The notes under the pieces are model-generated. The model made no database searches and had not been told where the DNA came from. It saw nothing but the letters and a program-made list of their open reading frames with translations. Of a stretch of DNA of 64,000 nt, positions 1 through 8,574 are shown piece by piece. The stretch lies in assembly GCF_008084145.1 (NCBI RefSeq), contig NZ_VSDO01000002.1, positions 558,001 to 622,000 of the forward strand. Reading direction: 5' to 3'. Origin of the DNA: Paenibacillus faecis (GTDB lineage: Bacteria; Bacillota; Bacilli; Paenibacillales; Paenibacillaceae). Position numbers and translations under genes: made by a program. Positions within the stretch are counted from its first letter, which is position 1. Every line of letters begins with the position of its first letter.

Positions 1-1
1 C

Positions 2-736
<735 letters not shown>

Positions 737-769
737 GCGACGTCTCCTAATATGAGCTATTACAAATCA

Positions 770-813
770 GCGCCACGGCTGCGGAATTACTCCGTTTGCC
801 GCGGCGCTTTTTT
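770..813 (+). terminator. Rho-independent terminator after gnd
   Basis: GCGCCACGGC (770-779) pairs with GCCGCGGCGC (798-807) with one mismatch and is followed by six T. It separates gnd from the aro genes. Confidence 0.8.
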
Positions 814-850
814 GTTTAACGCTGGAAGAGTATGCCGTTATTGAAGAAGG

Positions 851-880
851 GTGCCAAAGTAGCCGCGCCTGTGTTATGAT
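851..880 (+). promoter_or_regulatory. Candidate sigma-A promoter for aroK-aroA
   Basis: GTGCCA (851-856), an 18-nt spacer and TATGAT (875-880) with an upstream TG form a plausible extended -10 promoter about 50 nt before aroK. This is sequence inspection only. Confidence 0.4.
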
Positions 881-932
881 ATGAAAAAGTTATTTTGGCC
901 TTTTTAGTGTACGACAGGAAATGGGTGGGGTC

Positions 933-1445
933 ATGAAGAGCAAGAAAGATGTCATCGTGCTGGTCGGAATGATGGGGACCGGCAAATCGACGGTAGGAGC
1001 TTGTCTCGCCGCGGAGACCGGCTATCGGCTGCTGGATCTGGACGCTTTAATTGCCGCCGAAGCGGGCTGCAGCATCCCCCGGCTGTTCGAGGAGAAGGGG
1101 GAGCGGTATTTTCGCGACTTGGAAACCCGGGTTCTCTGCGAAACGCTGAAAGAGCGCGGCGCGGTGCTGGCGACCGGCGGCGGCGCGGTGCTTCGGCCGG
1201 AGAATTGCCGGGAAATGCTTGAGCATGGCTGGGTTGTAGCCCTCCACGCTACGGCTGAAGAGATCCTGGCCCGGGTCGGGGAAGATCCGAACAGACCGCT
1301 TCTCGCCGGCGGAGCCGAAGCCAGAATCGCGGCGCTGCTGGAGGAACGTAAACACGCCTATGAATTTGCCGATATCACAATTCAAACAACCGGAAAGAGC
1401 GCGGAAGAAGTGTCCGCTGAGATTTTAATGCATTACCGCGGCTAA
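933..1445 (+). CDS. aroK: Shikimate kinase
   Basis: A 170-residue P-loop kinase that phosphorylates the 3-hydroxyl of shikimate with ATP, the step before EPSP synthase in aromatic amino acid synthesis. Walker A GMMGTGKST is at residues 12-20, the DLD magnesium/shikimate motif at 35-37, and the GGGAVL substrate motif follows at about 80. A late Arg of the lid-type region is in EDPNRPLL. I chose ATG 933 because GGTGGGG sits just upstream. An in-frame ATG at 921 would put that purine run inside the gene. aroA follows 31 bases later, so the two consecutive pathway steps are probably co-transcribed. Confidence 0.93.
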   Translation: MKSKKDVIVLVGMMGTGKSTVGACLAAETGYRLLDLDALIAAEAGCSIPRLFEEKGERYFRDLETRVLCETLKERGAVLATGGGAVLRPENCREMLEHGWVVALHATAEEILARVGEDPNRPLLAGGAEARIAALLEERKHAYEFADITIQTTGKSAEEVSAEILMHYRG

Positions 1446-1476
1446 TCGACAATATTTGCAAAGGGGATTTTTACAT

Positions 1477-2769
1477 ATGGACATGATCGTAAGGCCTACG
1501 GCAGAACTGAAGGGAGAGTTCGGGGCGCTTTCCTCCAAAAATTATACGACCCGTTATTTGCTCGTCGCCGCTTTGGCGGAAGGGACCAGCACGATATACT
1601 ACCCCGCTCATAGCGAGGATAGCGACGCGATGCGCCGCTGTATCCGGGATCTCGGGGCGGTGCTCGAAGAAGACGACGAGAAAATCGTGATCACCGGCTT
1701 CGGCAAGCATCCGCGGGATGTGAAGGAACTCAATGTCGGCAACGCCGGGGCCGTGCTGCGGTTTTTGATGGCGATCGCTTCGCTTTGTCCGGAAGTCACG
1801 TTTGTGAACACCTACCCGGATTCTTTGGGCAAACGTCCGCACAGCGACTTGATCGAAGCGTTGGAAAGCATGGGCGTGGATATCGAGCACCGGGAGGGGC
1901 GCCTTCCGATCACGATCCGCGGCGGACGCCCGAAGGGCGGGAAAATCCGGGTATCGGGCGAGGTCAGCTCCCAGTATTTAAGCGCGCTGCTCTTCTTGAC
2001 CCCGCTGCTGGAAGAAGACAGCGAGATCGAGGTGCTGGGTGACCTGAAATCGAAAGTCGTGATCGGACAGACCTTGGAGGTGCTGGAGCAAGCGGGAATC
2101 ACCGTGGACGCTTCAAGCGACTATAAGGTGTTCCGGGTTCAGGGGCGCCAAAGCTACCAGGCGAAACAATATACGGTGCAAGGGGATTATCCCGGATCTG
2201 CGGCCATTCTGGCGGCGGCGGCCGTCACCAAATCCGACGTGAAAATTCACCGGTTGATGGAGAGAAGCAAGCAAGGGGAGCGGGCGATCGTGGATGTGCT
2301 GCAAATGATGGACGTTCCGCTCAGCCACCGTGACGATACGGTGCACGTACTGGGGAACGGCCGGCTTCGTCCGGTGGAATTCGACGGCGACGCGGCAACC
2401 GATGCGGTGCTGGCTATGGTGGCGGCCGCCGTATTTGCGGACGGAACCTCCCGCTTCTACAACGTGGAGAATTTGCGGTATAAGGAATGCGACCGGATTA
2501 CAGACTACTTGAATGAACTGAGAAAAGCGGGGGCCAAAGTGGAGGAACGGCAATCCGAAATCATCGTGCACGGCCGGCCCGCGGGATTGGAAGGCGGCGC
2601 GACGATCGACGCGCATTACGATCACCGGGTGATCATGGCGCTTACCGTGGTAGGGTTGCGGTGCAAGGAACCGTTATTGATCAAAGATGCGCATCACGTG
2701 GCGAAGTCGTATCCGCAATTTTTCGATCATCTGAAGGCGCTTGGCGCATCGGTCGAGTGGGTAAAATAA
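1477..2769 (+). CDS. aroA: 3-phosphoshikimate 1-carboxyvinyltransferase (EPSP synthase), divergent type
   Basis: A 430-residue EPSP synthase that transfers the enolpyruvyl group of PEP to shikimate 3-phosphate. The fold is recognisable from the N-terminal Lys/Arg motif (SSKNYTTR, residues 19-26), GNAGAVLRF (88-96), VSSQYLSALL, the DAATDAV aspartate and the LRYKECDRI Lys/Glu pair. Several motifs depart from the enterobacterial enzyme. There the N-terminal motif is KSISHR, and the glycine loop reads GNAGTAMRP, whereas here Ala replaces Thr and Phe replaces Pro. ATG 1477 is preferred over the upstream TTG 1456 because AAGGGG lies ten bases before it. It forms an operon with aroK. Confidence 0.92.
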   Translation: MDMIVRPTAELKGEFGALSSKNYTTRYLLVAALAEGTSTIYYPAHSEDSDAMRRCIRDLGAVLEEDDEKIVITGFGKHPRDVKELNVGNAGAVLRFLMAIASLCPEVTFVNTYPDSLGKRPHSDLIEALESMGVDIEHREGRLPITIRGGRPKGGKIRVSGEVSSQYLSALLFLTPLLEEDSEIEVLGDLKSKVVIGQTLEVLEQAGITVDASSDYKVFRVQGRQSYQAKQYTVQGDYPGSAAILAAAAVTKSDVKIHRLMERSKQGERAIVDVLQMMDVPLSHRDDTVHVLGNGRLRPVEFDGDAATDAVLAMVAAAVFADGTSRFYNVENLRYKECDRITDYLNELRKAGAKVEERQSEIIVHGRPAGLEGGATIDAHYDHRVIMALTVVGLRCKEPLLIKDAHHVAKSYPQFFDHLKALGASVEWVK

Positions 2770-2792
2770 GGTCAAGAAAGGTGTGATGGATC

Positions 2793-3218
2793 ATGGCATT
2801 TGAAAATCCAGGGCGTGATGAAATCAAGAAAATTTTGGAGAATGCCGGAAATATCGCCGTCGTCGGATTGTCCGACAAGACGGACCGGACCTCGTACATG
2901 GTCTCGCAGGCGCTGCAAAATAACGGTTACCGGATTATTCCGGTAAATCCGTCCGTCAGCGGGGAGATTCTCGGCGAGAAGGTATACGCATCCTTGAAGG
3001 ATATTCCCGAGCCGGTGGATATCGTTAACGTGTTCCGCCGCAGCGAGTATACGCCGGAAGTGGCCCGCGAAGCGGTGGAAATCGGGGCGCACGTCCTCTG
3101 GCTTCAACTCGGCATCGTGAGCGAGGAAGCGTATGAAATTGCCTCCAAAGGCGGCTTGACCGTCATTATGGACCGCTGCATTAAAGTGGAGGACAGCATT
3201 TTGATCGGCAAACGCTAA
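2793..3218 (+). CDS. CoA-binding domain protein, YneT/YccU-like
   Basis: A 141-residue single-domain Rossmann-like protein of the CoA_binding_2 type, related to B. subtilis YneT. Visible family features are the N-terminal nucleotide loop VVGLSDKTDRTS (about residues 23-35), the IIPVNP turn, VDIVNVFRRSE and the ending MDRCIKVE. Such proteins bind CoA or related nucleotides, but the physiological role is unknown. It starts 23 bases after aroA with GAAAGGTGTGATGG upstream, so it may be the third gene of the aroKA transcript. It is closed by a terminator. Confidence 0.85.
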   Translation: MAFENPGRDEIKKILENAGNIAVVGLSDKTDRTSYMVSQALQNNGYRIIPVNPSVSGEILGEKVYASLKDIPEPVDIVNVFRRSEYTPEVAREAVEIGAHVLWLQLGIVSEEAYEIASKGGLTVIMDRCIKVEDSILIGKR

Positions 3219-3231
3219 TATATGCATACCG

Positions 3232-3281
3232 GAAGGGTGTCCCGGAGTCATCGGAGATGGCGGGGGCGCCCTTCTTTGTTT
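3232..3281 (+). terminator. Terminator after the aro/CoA-binding operon
   Basis: GAAGGGTGTCCC (3232-3243) pairs imperfectly with GGGGGCGCCCTTC (3261-3273), followed by a T-rich tail. Confidence 0.7.
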
Positions 3282-3289
3282 AAATTCCT

Positions 3290-3319
3290 TTGACAAATTT
3301 GCGAAGCTGGGCTTACCAT
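3290..3319 (+). promoter_or_regulatory. Candidate promoter for ptsI
   Basis: A consensus TTGACA (3290-3295), an 18-nt spacer and TACCAT (3314-3319) lie about 60 nt before the ptsI start, directly after the preceding terminator. The -10 is weak. Confidence 0.45.
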
Positions 3320-3376
3320 AAAGTATTAGAGAGAGGGTATCCTATACTTCACAGTAAGGACTTAGGGGGTCGAAAC

Positions 3377-5113
3377 ATGATACAGGGCATCGGAGCAGCG
3401 GCTGGCGTCGCCATCGGCAAGGCGTTTGTGCTGCCCGCCTGGGAGTGGGATGTGCCGGATCGCCGGATGGAGAAGGTGGATCTCGCCAAAGAGTTCGAGA
3501 GACTGTATGAGGGAATCCGAACCTCCAAAACCGAGATTGAATTCATGAAGAATGAAATCAAGGAAACGGTGGGGGTCGCGGAGTCCAGCATTTTTGATGC
3601 GCATATCGCCATTTTGGAAGACCCTGTATTCATGAGCGAGATTCAGGGCATTATCGAACGGCAGTATAAGGCTGCCGAGGTTGCTGTAAAAGAAGCGATC
3701 GACCATTTTGTTACGATGTTCGATCTGTTGGATGATGAATATATGAAGGAGCGGGCGCTGGATATCAAGGATGTCGGCAACCGGCTCCTGAAACATTTGC
3801 TGGGCACGCCGGAGATTACGCTGCCGTCGGATACCCAGCCTTACATTTTGGTGGCCAAGGAATTGTCGCCGTCCCAGCTGGTGCATTTGAATCCCGAGAA
3901 CGTGCTGGGCATGGTCACGATGGCCGGGGGGAAAACTTCGCATTCCGCGATTATGGCCCGGGCGCTCGGTATTCCCCTCGTGTCCGGTCTGGAGAACAAG
4001 CTGACGAAACCGCTGCAGACCGGGGACCTGCTGGTGATCGACGGTGACGACGGCAGGCTTTACCTGGATCCGGAGCAGGAAATTATCGACCGGTATACCG
4101 AGATCGCCGAGAAACAGCGCCGCCGCAAGGAGCAGTTGCAGCTGCTCGCATCCGTCGAGGCGGTGACGAGGGACGGTTATCGGATGCGGCTTGCCGGGAA
4201 CATCAGCTCGGTCAAGGATTTCGAGCAGGCGATCAAATACGGGGCGCAGGGCGTGGGCCTGTTCCGTACGGAATTTTTGTACATGGATCGCCCGGCATTT
4301 CCGACCGAAGACGAGCAGTTTGAAGTATACCGCCAAATCGTCGAGAAGGCGGACGGCCACCCGGTCGTCATTCGTACGCTGGATATCGGCGGAGACAAGC
4401 AGCTGGAGTATTTTACGATTCCGGAGGAAGAAAACCCGGTGCTCGGTTATCGGGGGATTCGTATCAGTCTGGACAGCAAAGAGCTGTTCAAAACCCAGTT
4501 GACGGCGATTTTGCGGGCCAGTGTTTATGGCCAGATCAAAATTTTGCTGCCGATGGTGTCCTCGCTGGAGGAACTGAAACGGGCCAAAGGATTTGTGGAA
4601 GAAGCCAAGCGGGAATTGTCCGATCGCGGGCTGCCGTATTCCGACGAAGTGGAAGTCGGCGTGATGATCGAAGTGCCGGCGGCTGCGGCCATCGCCGATC
4701 TTCTCGCCAGGGAAGCCGATTTCTTCAGTATCGGCACGAACGACCTGGTGCAGTACGTGCTTGCGGTCGATCGGATGAACGAAAAGATCGCCCACATGTA
4801 TAACTCCTACCACCCGGCCGTGCTTCGCATGCTTCGCCAAACGGTGTCGGCCGCGAAGGAAGCCGGCATCCCGGTCAGCGTATGCGGCGAGATGGCCGGC
4901 GACGAAAAGGCGCTGCCGATTTGGCTGCACCTTGGGGTCGACACGCTCAGTATGTCGCCGCAGTCCTTGCTGCGGGTCAAACACCGGATCTTAAACAGCT
5001 CGTTGAAGGAAGCCGAGGAAGAAGGGCGCTACTGCTACGGTTTGTCGACGAGCGAAGAAATCGAGGCGGAGCTTACCCGTTACCTGGGCAAAGATCCGGT
5101 CCTTGGCCGTTAG
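3377..5113 (+). CDS. ptsI: Phosphoenolpyruvate-protein phosphotransferase (PTS enzyme I)
   Basis: A 578-residue cytosolic enzyme I that takes phosphate from PEP onto its own histidine and passes it to HPr, driving all PTS sugars. The phosphorylated histidine is His189 in GGKTSHSAIMARALGIP. The PEP-binding TIM barrel shows GVGLFRTEFLYM, the RTLDIGGDKQ and GYRGIRISL motifs, FSIGTNDLVQY, and the catalytic Cys503 in SVCGEMAG. Length matches the family. ATG 3377 has TTAGGGGG at a good distance. No ptsH lies beside it, unlike in B. subtilis where ptsHI form an operon. The only HPr-like gene here (24192) lacks the phosphorylatable histidine. Confidence 0.96.
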   Translation: MIQGIGAAAGVAIGKAFVLPAWEWDVPDRRMEKVDLAKEFERLYEGIRTSKTEIEFMKNEIKETVGVAESSIFDAHIAILEDPVFMSEIQGIIERQYKAAEVAVKEAIDHFVTMFDLLDDEYMKERALDIKDVGNRLLKHLLGTPEITLPSDTQPYILVAKELSPSQLVHLNPENVLGMVTMAGGKTSHSAIMARALGIPLVSGLENKLTKPLQTGDLLVIDGDDGRLYLDPEQEIIDRYTEIAEKQRRRKEQLQLLASVEAVTRDGYRMRLAGNISSVKDFEQAIKYGAQGVGLFRTEFLYMDRPAFPTEDEQFEVYRQIVEKADGHPVVIRTLDIGGDKQLEYFTIPEEENPVLGYRGIRISLDSKELFKTQLTAILRASVYGQIKILLPMVSSLEELKRAKGFVEEAKRELSDRGLPYSDEVEVGVMIEVPAAAAIADLLAREADFFSIGTNDLVQYVLAVDRMNEKIAHMYNSYHPAVLRMLRQTVSAAKEAGIPVSVCGEMAGDEKALPIWLHLGVDTLSMSPQSLLRVKHRILNSSLKEAEEEGRYCYGLSTSEEIEAELTRYLGKDPVLGR

Positions 5114-5296
5114 GACATACCGGGGAGGACACGTGTCCGCCTTGTTTGGGGCTTTAGCCAGTTGAGCTGGCAAAGCGTTCGAAAACAAGAAACCACCTGC
5201 TATGCGGGTAGTGATGCTTATAGCAAAAAACCTGATGGGGGCGTTATCATAGGAATGTTCAAGCTACTATGTATAACGAAAGGAAAAGGTGGCTTA

Positions 5297-5338
5297 ATGG
5301 CTAATCGAAGTGATATGTCACATACAAAGAAGCGCCTA
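5297..5338 (+). pseudogene. Possible remnant of a tnpA start (Y1 transposase)
   Basis: Inside copy A, AGGAAAAGGTGG is followed by an ATG whose first codons read MANRSDMSHTK. That resembles the N-terminus I recall for IS200-type transposases (M...SHTKW..KYHIVF). The similarity stops after about eleven residues, where the repeat array begins. Copy B lacks this stretch. The match is short and could be chance. Confidence 0.3.
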
Positions 5339-5368
5339 GTGTGCTTCCAAGCTTCGAACTCCAAAAAG

Positions 5369-5543
5369 ATGCAAATCTGCAGGTATTTAAGCCGATTCCC
5401 GAGGGAATGCGAAAAAAGATGCAAATCTGCAGGAATTTCTAGCGATTTTAAAGAAATGAGCCGGTTTCGTCGAAAATTCCTGCAGATTTGCAGGTATTTA
5501 GAAATTTTGAGTCCAAACAGGAAAAAAGCATGCAGATCTGCAG
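5369..5543 (+). repeat. Array of four TGCAAATCTGCAGG-type units (copy A)
   Basis: Four near-identical units centred on TGCAAATCTGCAGG lie at about 5370, 5420, 5480 and 5530. Each is followed by (T/A)ATTT. The third is inverted and is itself a palindrome, CCTGCAGATTTGCAGG. The same array recurs in copy B of the element, and a lone unit occurs at 55390. Confidence 0.85.
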
Positions 5544-5728
5544 GAATTTTAAGTTATCAAGGTTGTTTGAAGGGGTACTAGTAATCATCGCACCCCTTCA
5601 GGGGTAGTCAAAAGCGGCAGCGGCCTAGTAGCTTGAACGTAGTGAAAGTAAGCGCCTTTAGACGCGAGTCGGTAATAAAGGCTTATAGCCTTAGAGAAAA
5701 CCACCCGTTCACACGGGTGGTTTTCGTT

Positions 5729-6256
5729 TTAAGCCCTGGCGGCCAAAGCATCGACGAACGCTTTTCCGTATTCCGGCAAATCGGGCGGACGCCGGGCGGA
5801 GACGATATGTCCGTCGATGACGACGGGCTCGTCCTTCCAAACCGCTCCGGCATTTTCCATGTCATCGCGTATGCCCGGCGTGGAGGTGACGGTGACGCCT
5901 TTCAGGATGCCGGCGGAAATGAGAACCCATCCCGCATGGCAAATTTGTCCGATCGGCTTTTTCGCTTCATTCATCTCCCGGACAACCTCAAGTACTTTCC
6001 CGTACCTGCGCAGCTTGTCCGGGGCCCAACCTCCGGGCACGAGGATGCCGTCGTATTCGCTGGAACGGATTTCCGCGAACGACAGATCCGCCACGGCGGG
6101 CACCCCGTATTTACCGATGTATTTTTTGCCTTTCTCGAACCCGGCCAGATGCACCTCGGCTCCTTCCTCGCGAACGCGATAAATCGGGTACCACAGCTCC
6201 AAGTCCTCGAATTCTTCATCCACCAGAGCGATGATCTTCTTACCAGATAATCTCAA
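5729..6256 (-). CDS. DJ-1/PfpI family protein (YhbO-like)
   Basis: A 175-residue protein of the DJ-1/PfpI superfamily, cytosolic, from a group that includes protein/nucleotide deglycases and general stress proteins. The nucleophile elbow is Cys in IGQICHAGW, after the VPGGWAPDKLRRY loop. The early Glu of the triad region is in DEEFEDLELWYP. I start it at TTG 6256 because AGGAGGAG lies eight bases upstream and the protein then begins LRLSGKKIIALVDEEFED, as family members do. Upstream in-frame ATGs would add a non-homologous extension. Its stop is four bases from the IS-like element, whose end hairpin could act as its terminator. Confidence 0.85.
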   Translation of the reverse strand: MRLSGKKIIALVDEEFEDLELWYPIYRVREEGAEVHLAGFEKGKKYIGKYGVPAVADLSFAEIRSSEYDGILVPGGWAPDKLRRYGKVLEVVREMNEAKKPIGQICHAGWVLISAGILKGVTVTSTPGIRDDMENAGAVWKDEPVVIDGHIVSARRPPDLPEYGKAFVDALAARA

Positions 6257-6289
6257 ATTCGTCTCCTCCTGTCTTCTTTTGCCCTTGAC

Positions 6290-6302
6290 GAAAATCGTTT
6301 TC
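6290..6302. promoter_or_regulatory. Palindrome upstream of the pfpI-like gene
   Basis: GAAAATCGTTTTC is a 13-bp near-perfect palindrome about 35 bases before the TTG start on the minus strand, overlapping an AT-rich promoter region (ATTAAAATATTG). It is a candidate operator. It resembles, but does not fit, either a cre site or a Fur-type box. Confidence 0.3.
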
Positions 6303-6346
6303 AATATTTTAATTGTATCAAAAATGATGTTCTTCTTCATGCCCAT

Positions 6347-6372
6347 AGTGCAAGGATATTCTTTCTTGCACT
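6347..6372. promoter_or_regulatory. Perfect 8-bp inverted repeat between divergent genes
   Basis: AGTGCAAG (6347-6354) and CTTGCACT (6365-6372) are separated by ten bases. They lie in the short divergent region before the zinc-ribbon gene and are a candidate regulator site. Confidence 0.3.
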
Positions 6373-6426
6373 GGCAAATCTTTTGTACCGACCCAAAACG
6401 CGATGGACTATTTATGAGGTGATCCT

Positions 6427-6870
6427 ATGCGCAGGCTTTGCCGCTGCGGACAAGAAATGAATTTCGGATTCCGGCTGGTCATGTTTGAAAATAAGTTTCA
6501 AATTGACCGGGTGCCGATCTTTGAATGCGACAGCTGCGACTTCTATGAAGTACTGCCGTTCGTTAAGCCGGATTTGCTGGACTTGCTGAATCAGTTAAAA
6601 CAACAGGACGTCAAAGGACGTGTATATTTCACCGAAGTCAATGAATTGGCGGATGTTCTTTATGAATTGTTCCGCAAATGGACCAAGGCGGACTCCGTCT
6701 TGTTTGAAGCGATGCTGGAACAGCATTGTGAAGAGCGCATCAATCTGCTGCTCGATTTGTACGGCTGTGCTCAAAAGATGAACGATGAAAATTGGATGAA
6801 AGAAATAGCCTCACGGTTAGCAACTTTGTCGAAATTTGTTAAAGAACGTCAGTTTATGGGTGCGAAGTAA
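6427..6870 (+). CDS. Hypothetical protein with N-terminal zinc-ribbon-like cysteines
   Basis: A 147-residue protein that I cannot assign to a named family. The N-terminus has two Cys pairs, CRCG (about residues 5-8) and CDSC (about 35-38), spaced as in a zinc ribbon. The rest is predicted helical and acidic, with no signal peptide or membrane segment. The start ATG 6427 has GAGGTGATCCT directly upstream, a very strong ribosome site. It is transcribed divergently from the pfpI-like gene and lies 109 bases before ytxJ. Function unknown. Confidence 0.75.
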   Translation: MRRLCRCGQEMNFGFRLVMFENKFQIDRVPIFECDSCDFYEVLPFVKPDLLDLLNQLKQQDVKGRVYFTEVNELADVLYELFRKWTKADSVLFEAMLEQHCEERINLLLDLYGCAQKMNDENWMKEIASRLATLSKFVKERQFMGAK

Positions 6871-6979
6871 CAGATTTTCTTGATGAATTTGTCGTCCCGA
6901 GTTGTTTTTCGCATACCGTTTTTGGTAAGATATGATTTAGGAAAATGAAAATTGGTTTTCTGAAAGGAATGGATGCGAG

Positions 6980-7321
6980 ATGCCAGAATTGAGGAGAATC
7001 ACAACGAAAGAGGATCTGCACCGTGTTGTGGAACATTCGGCGACGGAGCCGCTGCTGCTGTTTAAACACAGTACGCGATGCCCGATCAGTTCCGGGGCAT
7101 ACCGGGAATTGGAGAATTACCTGAACGGGGCTCCGAATGAGAAGATTACATACGGATTGATTTATGTGGTGGAGGACCGGGAAGTCTCCAACGAGGCGGC
7201 AGAGGTTCTCGGCGTGAAGCATGAGTCGCCGCAGGCTCTTTTGGTGAAAGATGGACAAACGGTTTGGCATACCTCGCACTCCAGGATCACCGCAGAGGCT
7301 CTGCGAGGAATTCTTGTGTAA
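6980..7321 (+). CDS. ytxJ: Bacillithiol system redox-active protein YtxJ
   Basis: A 113-residue thioredoxin-fold protein of the YtxJ/DUF2847 family, proposed as a monothiol bacilliredoxin-like partner in bacillithiol redox systems. The FKHSTRCPISSGAYREL segment carries the single active-site-type cysteine (CPIS, about residues 34-37), followed by the YVVEDREVSNEAAEVLGVKHESPQAL region with the cis-proline. GAAAGGAATGGATGCGAG precedes the ATG. It lies directly upstream of ccpA but with a promoter-sized gap, so separate transcription is likely. Confidence 0.85.
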   Translation: MPELRRITTKEDLHRVVEHSATEPLLLFKHSTRCPISSGAYRELENYLNGAPNEKITYGLIYVVEDREVSNEAAEVLGVKHESPQALLVKDGQTVWHTSHSRITAEALRGILV

Positions 7322-7335
7322 ATGAAGCGTTATCA

Positions 7336-7364
7336 TTGCACAAAGTAGTATTTTGTCGTATCAT
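7336..7364 (+). promoter_or_regulatory. Candidate promoter for ccpA
   Basis: TTGCAC (7336-7341), a 17-nt spacer and TATCAT (7359-7364) lie in the ytxJ-ccpA gap. Match quality is moderate. Confidence 0.35.
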
Positions 7365-7432
7365 AAATTTAATTGAAACATTGGGCTCGTGAATTAAATG
7401 AGTGAAAATCTATTGGCAATGGAGAGAATAAT

Positions 7433-8437
7433 GTGACGGTTACCATTTACGATGTGGCTCGTGAAGCGGGCGTCTCGATGGCTACGGTTTCCCGGGTTGT
7501 GAATAACAATCCCAACGTGAAACCGCAAACTCGGAAAAAAGTATACGAAGCGATTGAACGTTTGGGATATCGTCCGAACGCGGTGGCAAGAGGTCTTGCC
7601 AGCAAGAAGACGACGACGGTCGGAGTGGTGATCCCGGATATTTCGAATTCGATTTTTGCCGAGATTGCACGAGGTATCGAAGATATCGCGAACATGTACC
7701 ACTACAATATTATTTTATGTAATGCGGACAAGAAGAAAGAGAAGGAAATCCGGGTTATCAACACTTTGCTTGAGAAACAAGTGGACGGGCTTCTGTTCAT
7801 GGGCGGAACCGTGACGGAAGAACATGTACAGGCGTTCCAGACCTCGGCAGTCCCAATCGTTCTGTGCGCAACAAGCGACGAGAACGGGATGATCCCTTCG
7901 GTGGATATCGACCATGAAGCAGCGGCCTTCGATGCGGTCAGCACGCTGGTCCGCCATGGCCATCGCCATATCGCTATGATCAGCGGCACGCTGCAGGATC
8001 CGGCCAACGGTTATGCGCGCTTCCAAGGGTACAAACGCGCCCTCGAAACCGCGGGAATTCCTTATGACGAGGATCTCGTGCGGATCGGCAATTACCGGTA
8101 CGAGTCCGGGGTGGAAGCGATGAAATATTTCCTGGGTCTCAAGAAGCGCCCAACCGCGATTTTCGCCGCAACGGACGAAATGGCGATCGGTGCGATTCAC
8201 AGCATTCAGGACGAAGGCTTAAGAGTCCCGGATGATTTCTCAATCATCAGCGTGGACAATATTCGTATGGCGTCCATGGTTCGTCCGCAGTTGACGACGG
8301 TTGCCCAGCCGATGTACGACTTGGGTGCGGTAGCCATGCGTCTTCTGACGAAACTGATGAAGAAGGAAACCGTGGAGAATCCTCGGGTCATTTTGCCGCA
8401 TGAAACGATTTTGCGGTTGTCCGTCAGCCACGTATAG
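7433..8437 (+). CDS. ccpA: Catabolite control protein A
   Basis: A 334-residue LacI-family regulator. With HPr-Ser-P as co-repressor it binds cre sites to repress or activate carbon metabolism genes. The N-terminal HTH and hinge read [18 protein letters not shown] and [12 protein letters not shown] (residues 6-60). The effector domain is full length, ending in the typical HETILRLSV. The start is GTG 7433 with GGAGAG nine bases upstream, giving the family N-terminus (M)[13 protein letters not shown]. The overlapping ATG at 7431 is immediately stopped. A cre-like site is found before acsA in this same window. Confidence 0.95.
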   Translation: MTVTIYDVAREAGVSMATVSRVVNNNPNVKPQTRKKVYEAIERLGYRPNAVARGLASKKTTTVGVVIPDISNSIFAEIARGIEDIANMYHYNIILCNADKKKEKEIRVINTLLEKQVDGLLFMGGTVTEEHVQAFQTSAVPIVLCATSDENGMIPSVDIDHEAAAFDAVSTLVRHGHRHIAMISGTLQDPANGYARFQGYKRALETAGIPYDEDLVRIGNYRYESGVEAMKYFLGLKKRPTAIFAATDEMAIGAIHSIQDEGLRVPDDFSIISVDNIRMASMVRPQLTTVAQPMYDLGAVAMRLLTKLMKKETVENPRVILPHETILRLSVSHV

Positions 8438-8494
8438 GCTGCTTCCATTTTATAGAGATTAGATAGACAAATATATGAAAAAGGTTATAACGGA

Positions 8495-8522
8495 AAAAGC
8501 TCCTCTTGAAGGAGCTTTTTTT
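8495..8522 (+). terminator. Terminator after ccpA
   Basis: AAAAGCTCC and AGGAGCTTTT pair around the loop TCTTGA and end in a run of T. Confidence 0.85.
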
Positions 8523-8574
8523 AGGCTGCGGGGCAAATAAAGCCTGCATAAACTCGATAAAGGAGCGATTGAAG

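Larger units (their letters stand above)
5142..5724 (+). mobile_element. IS200/IS605-like non-autonomous element, copy A
   Basis: A 583-bp segment shares an almost collinear sequence with 21393-21922 and nothing outside those limits. It has no terminal inverted repeats, but it has sub-terminal hairpins. On the left, GCTTTAGCCAG/GCTGGCAAAGC (5151-5176) and ACCACCTGC/GCGGGTAGT (5192-5212). On the right, a 12-bp perfect stem (5697-5724) with loop TTCA. This architecture is that of Y1 (HUH) elements of the IS200/IS605 family. The last 130 bases hold further stems (CGCCTTTAGACGCG, AAGGCTTATAGCCTT) that recall the structured right end of TnpB-associated elements. It lies between ptsI and the pfpI-like gene, ending 4 bases from the latter's stop. 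Family assignment is inference. Confidence 0.65.

Noticed and set aside
3362-4984. Long antisense ORF (540 codons) opposite ptsI
   Set aside because: Shadow of a GC-biased gene. His/Arg/Gln-rich translation with no family resemblance and no ribosome site.
5162-5581. Open reading frame of 139 codons through IS-like copy A
   Set aside because: It lies across hairpins and the repeat array. The corresponding stretch in copy B has a one-base indel that changes the frame, so it is not a conserved protein.
7323-7335. Possible cre site TGAAGCGTTATCA before ccpA
   Set aside because: One base short of the 14-base cre pattern. The left half matches only with a gap, so it is not claimed as a CcpA operator.
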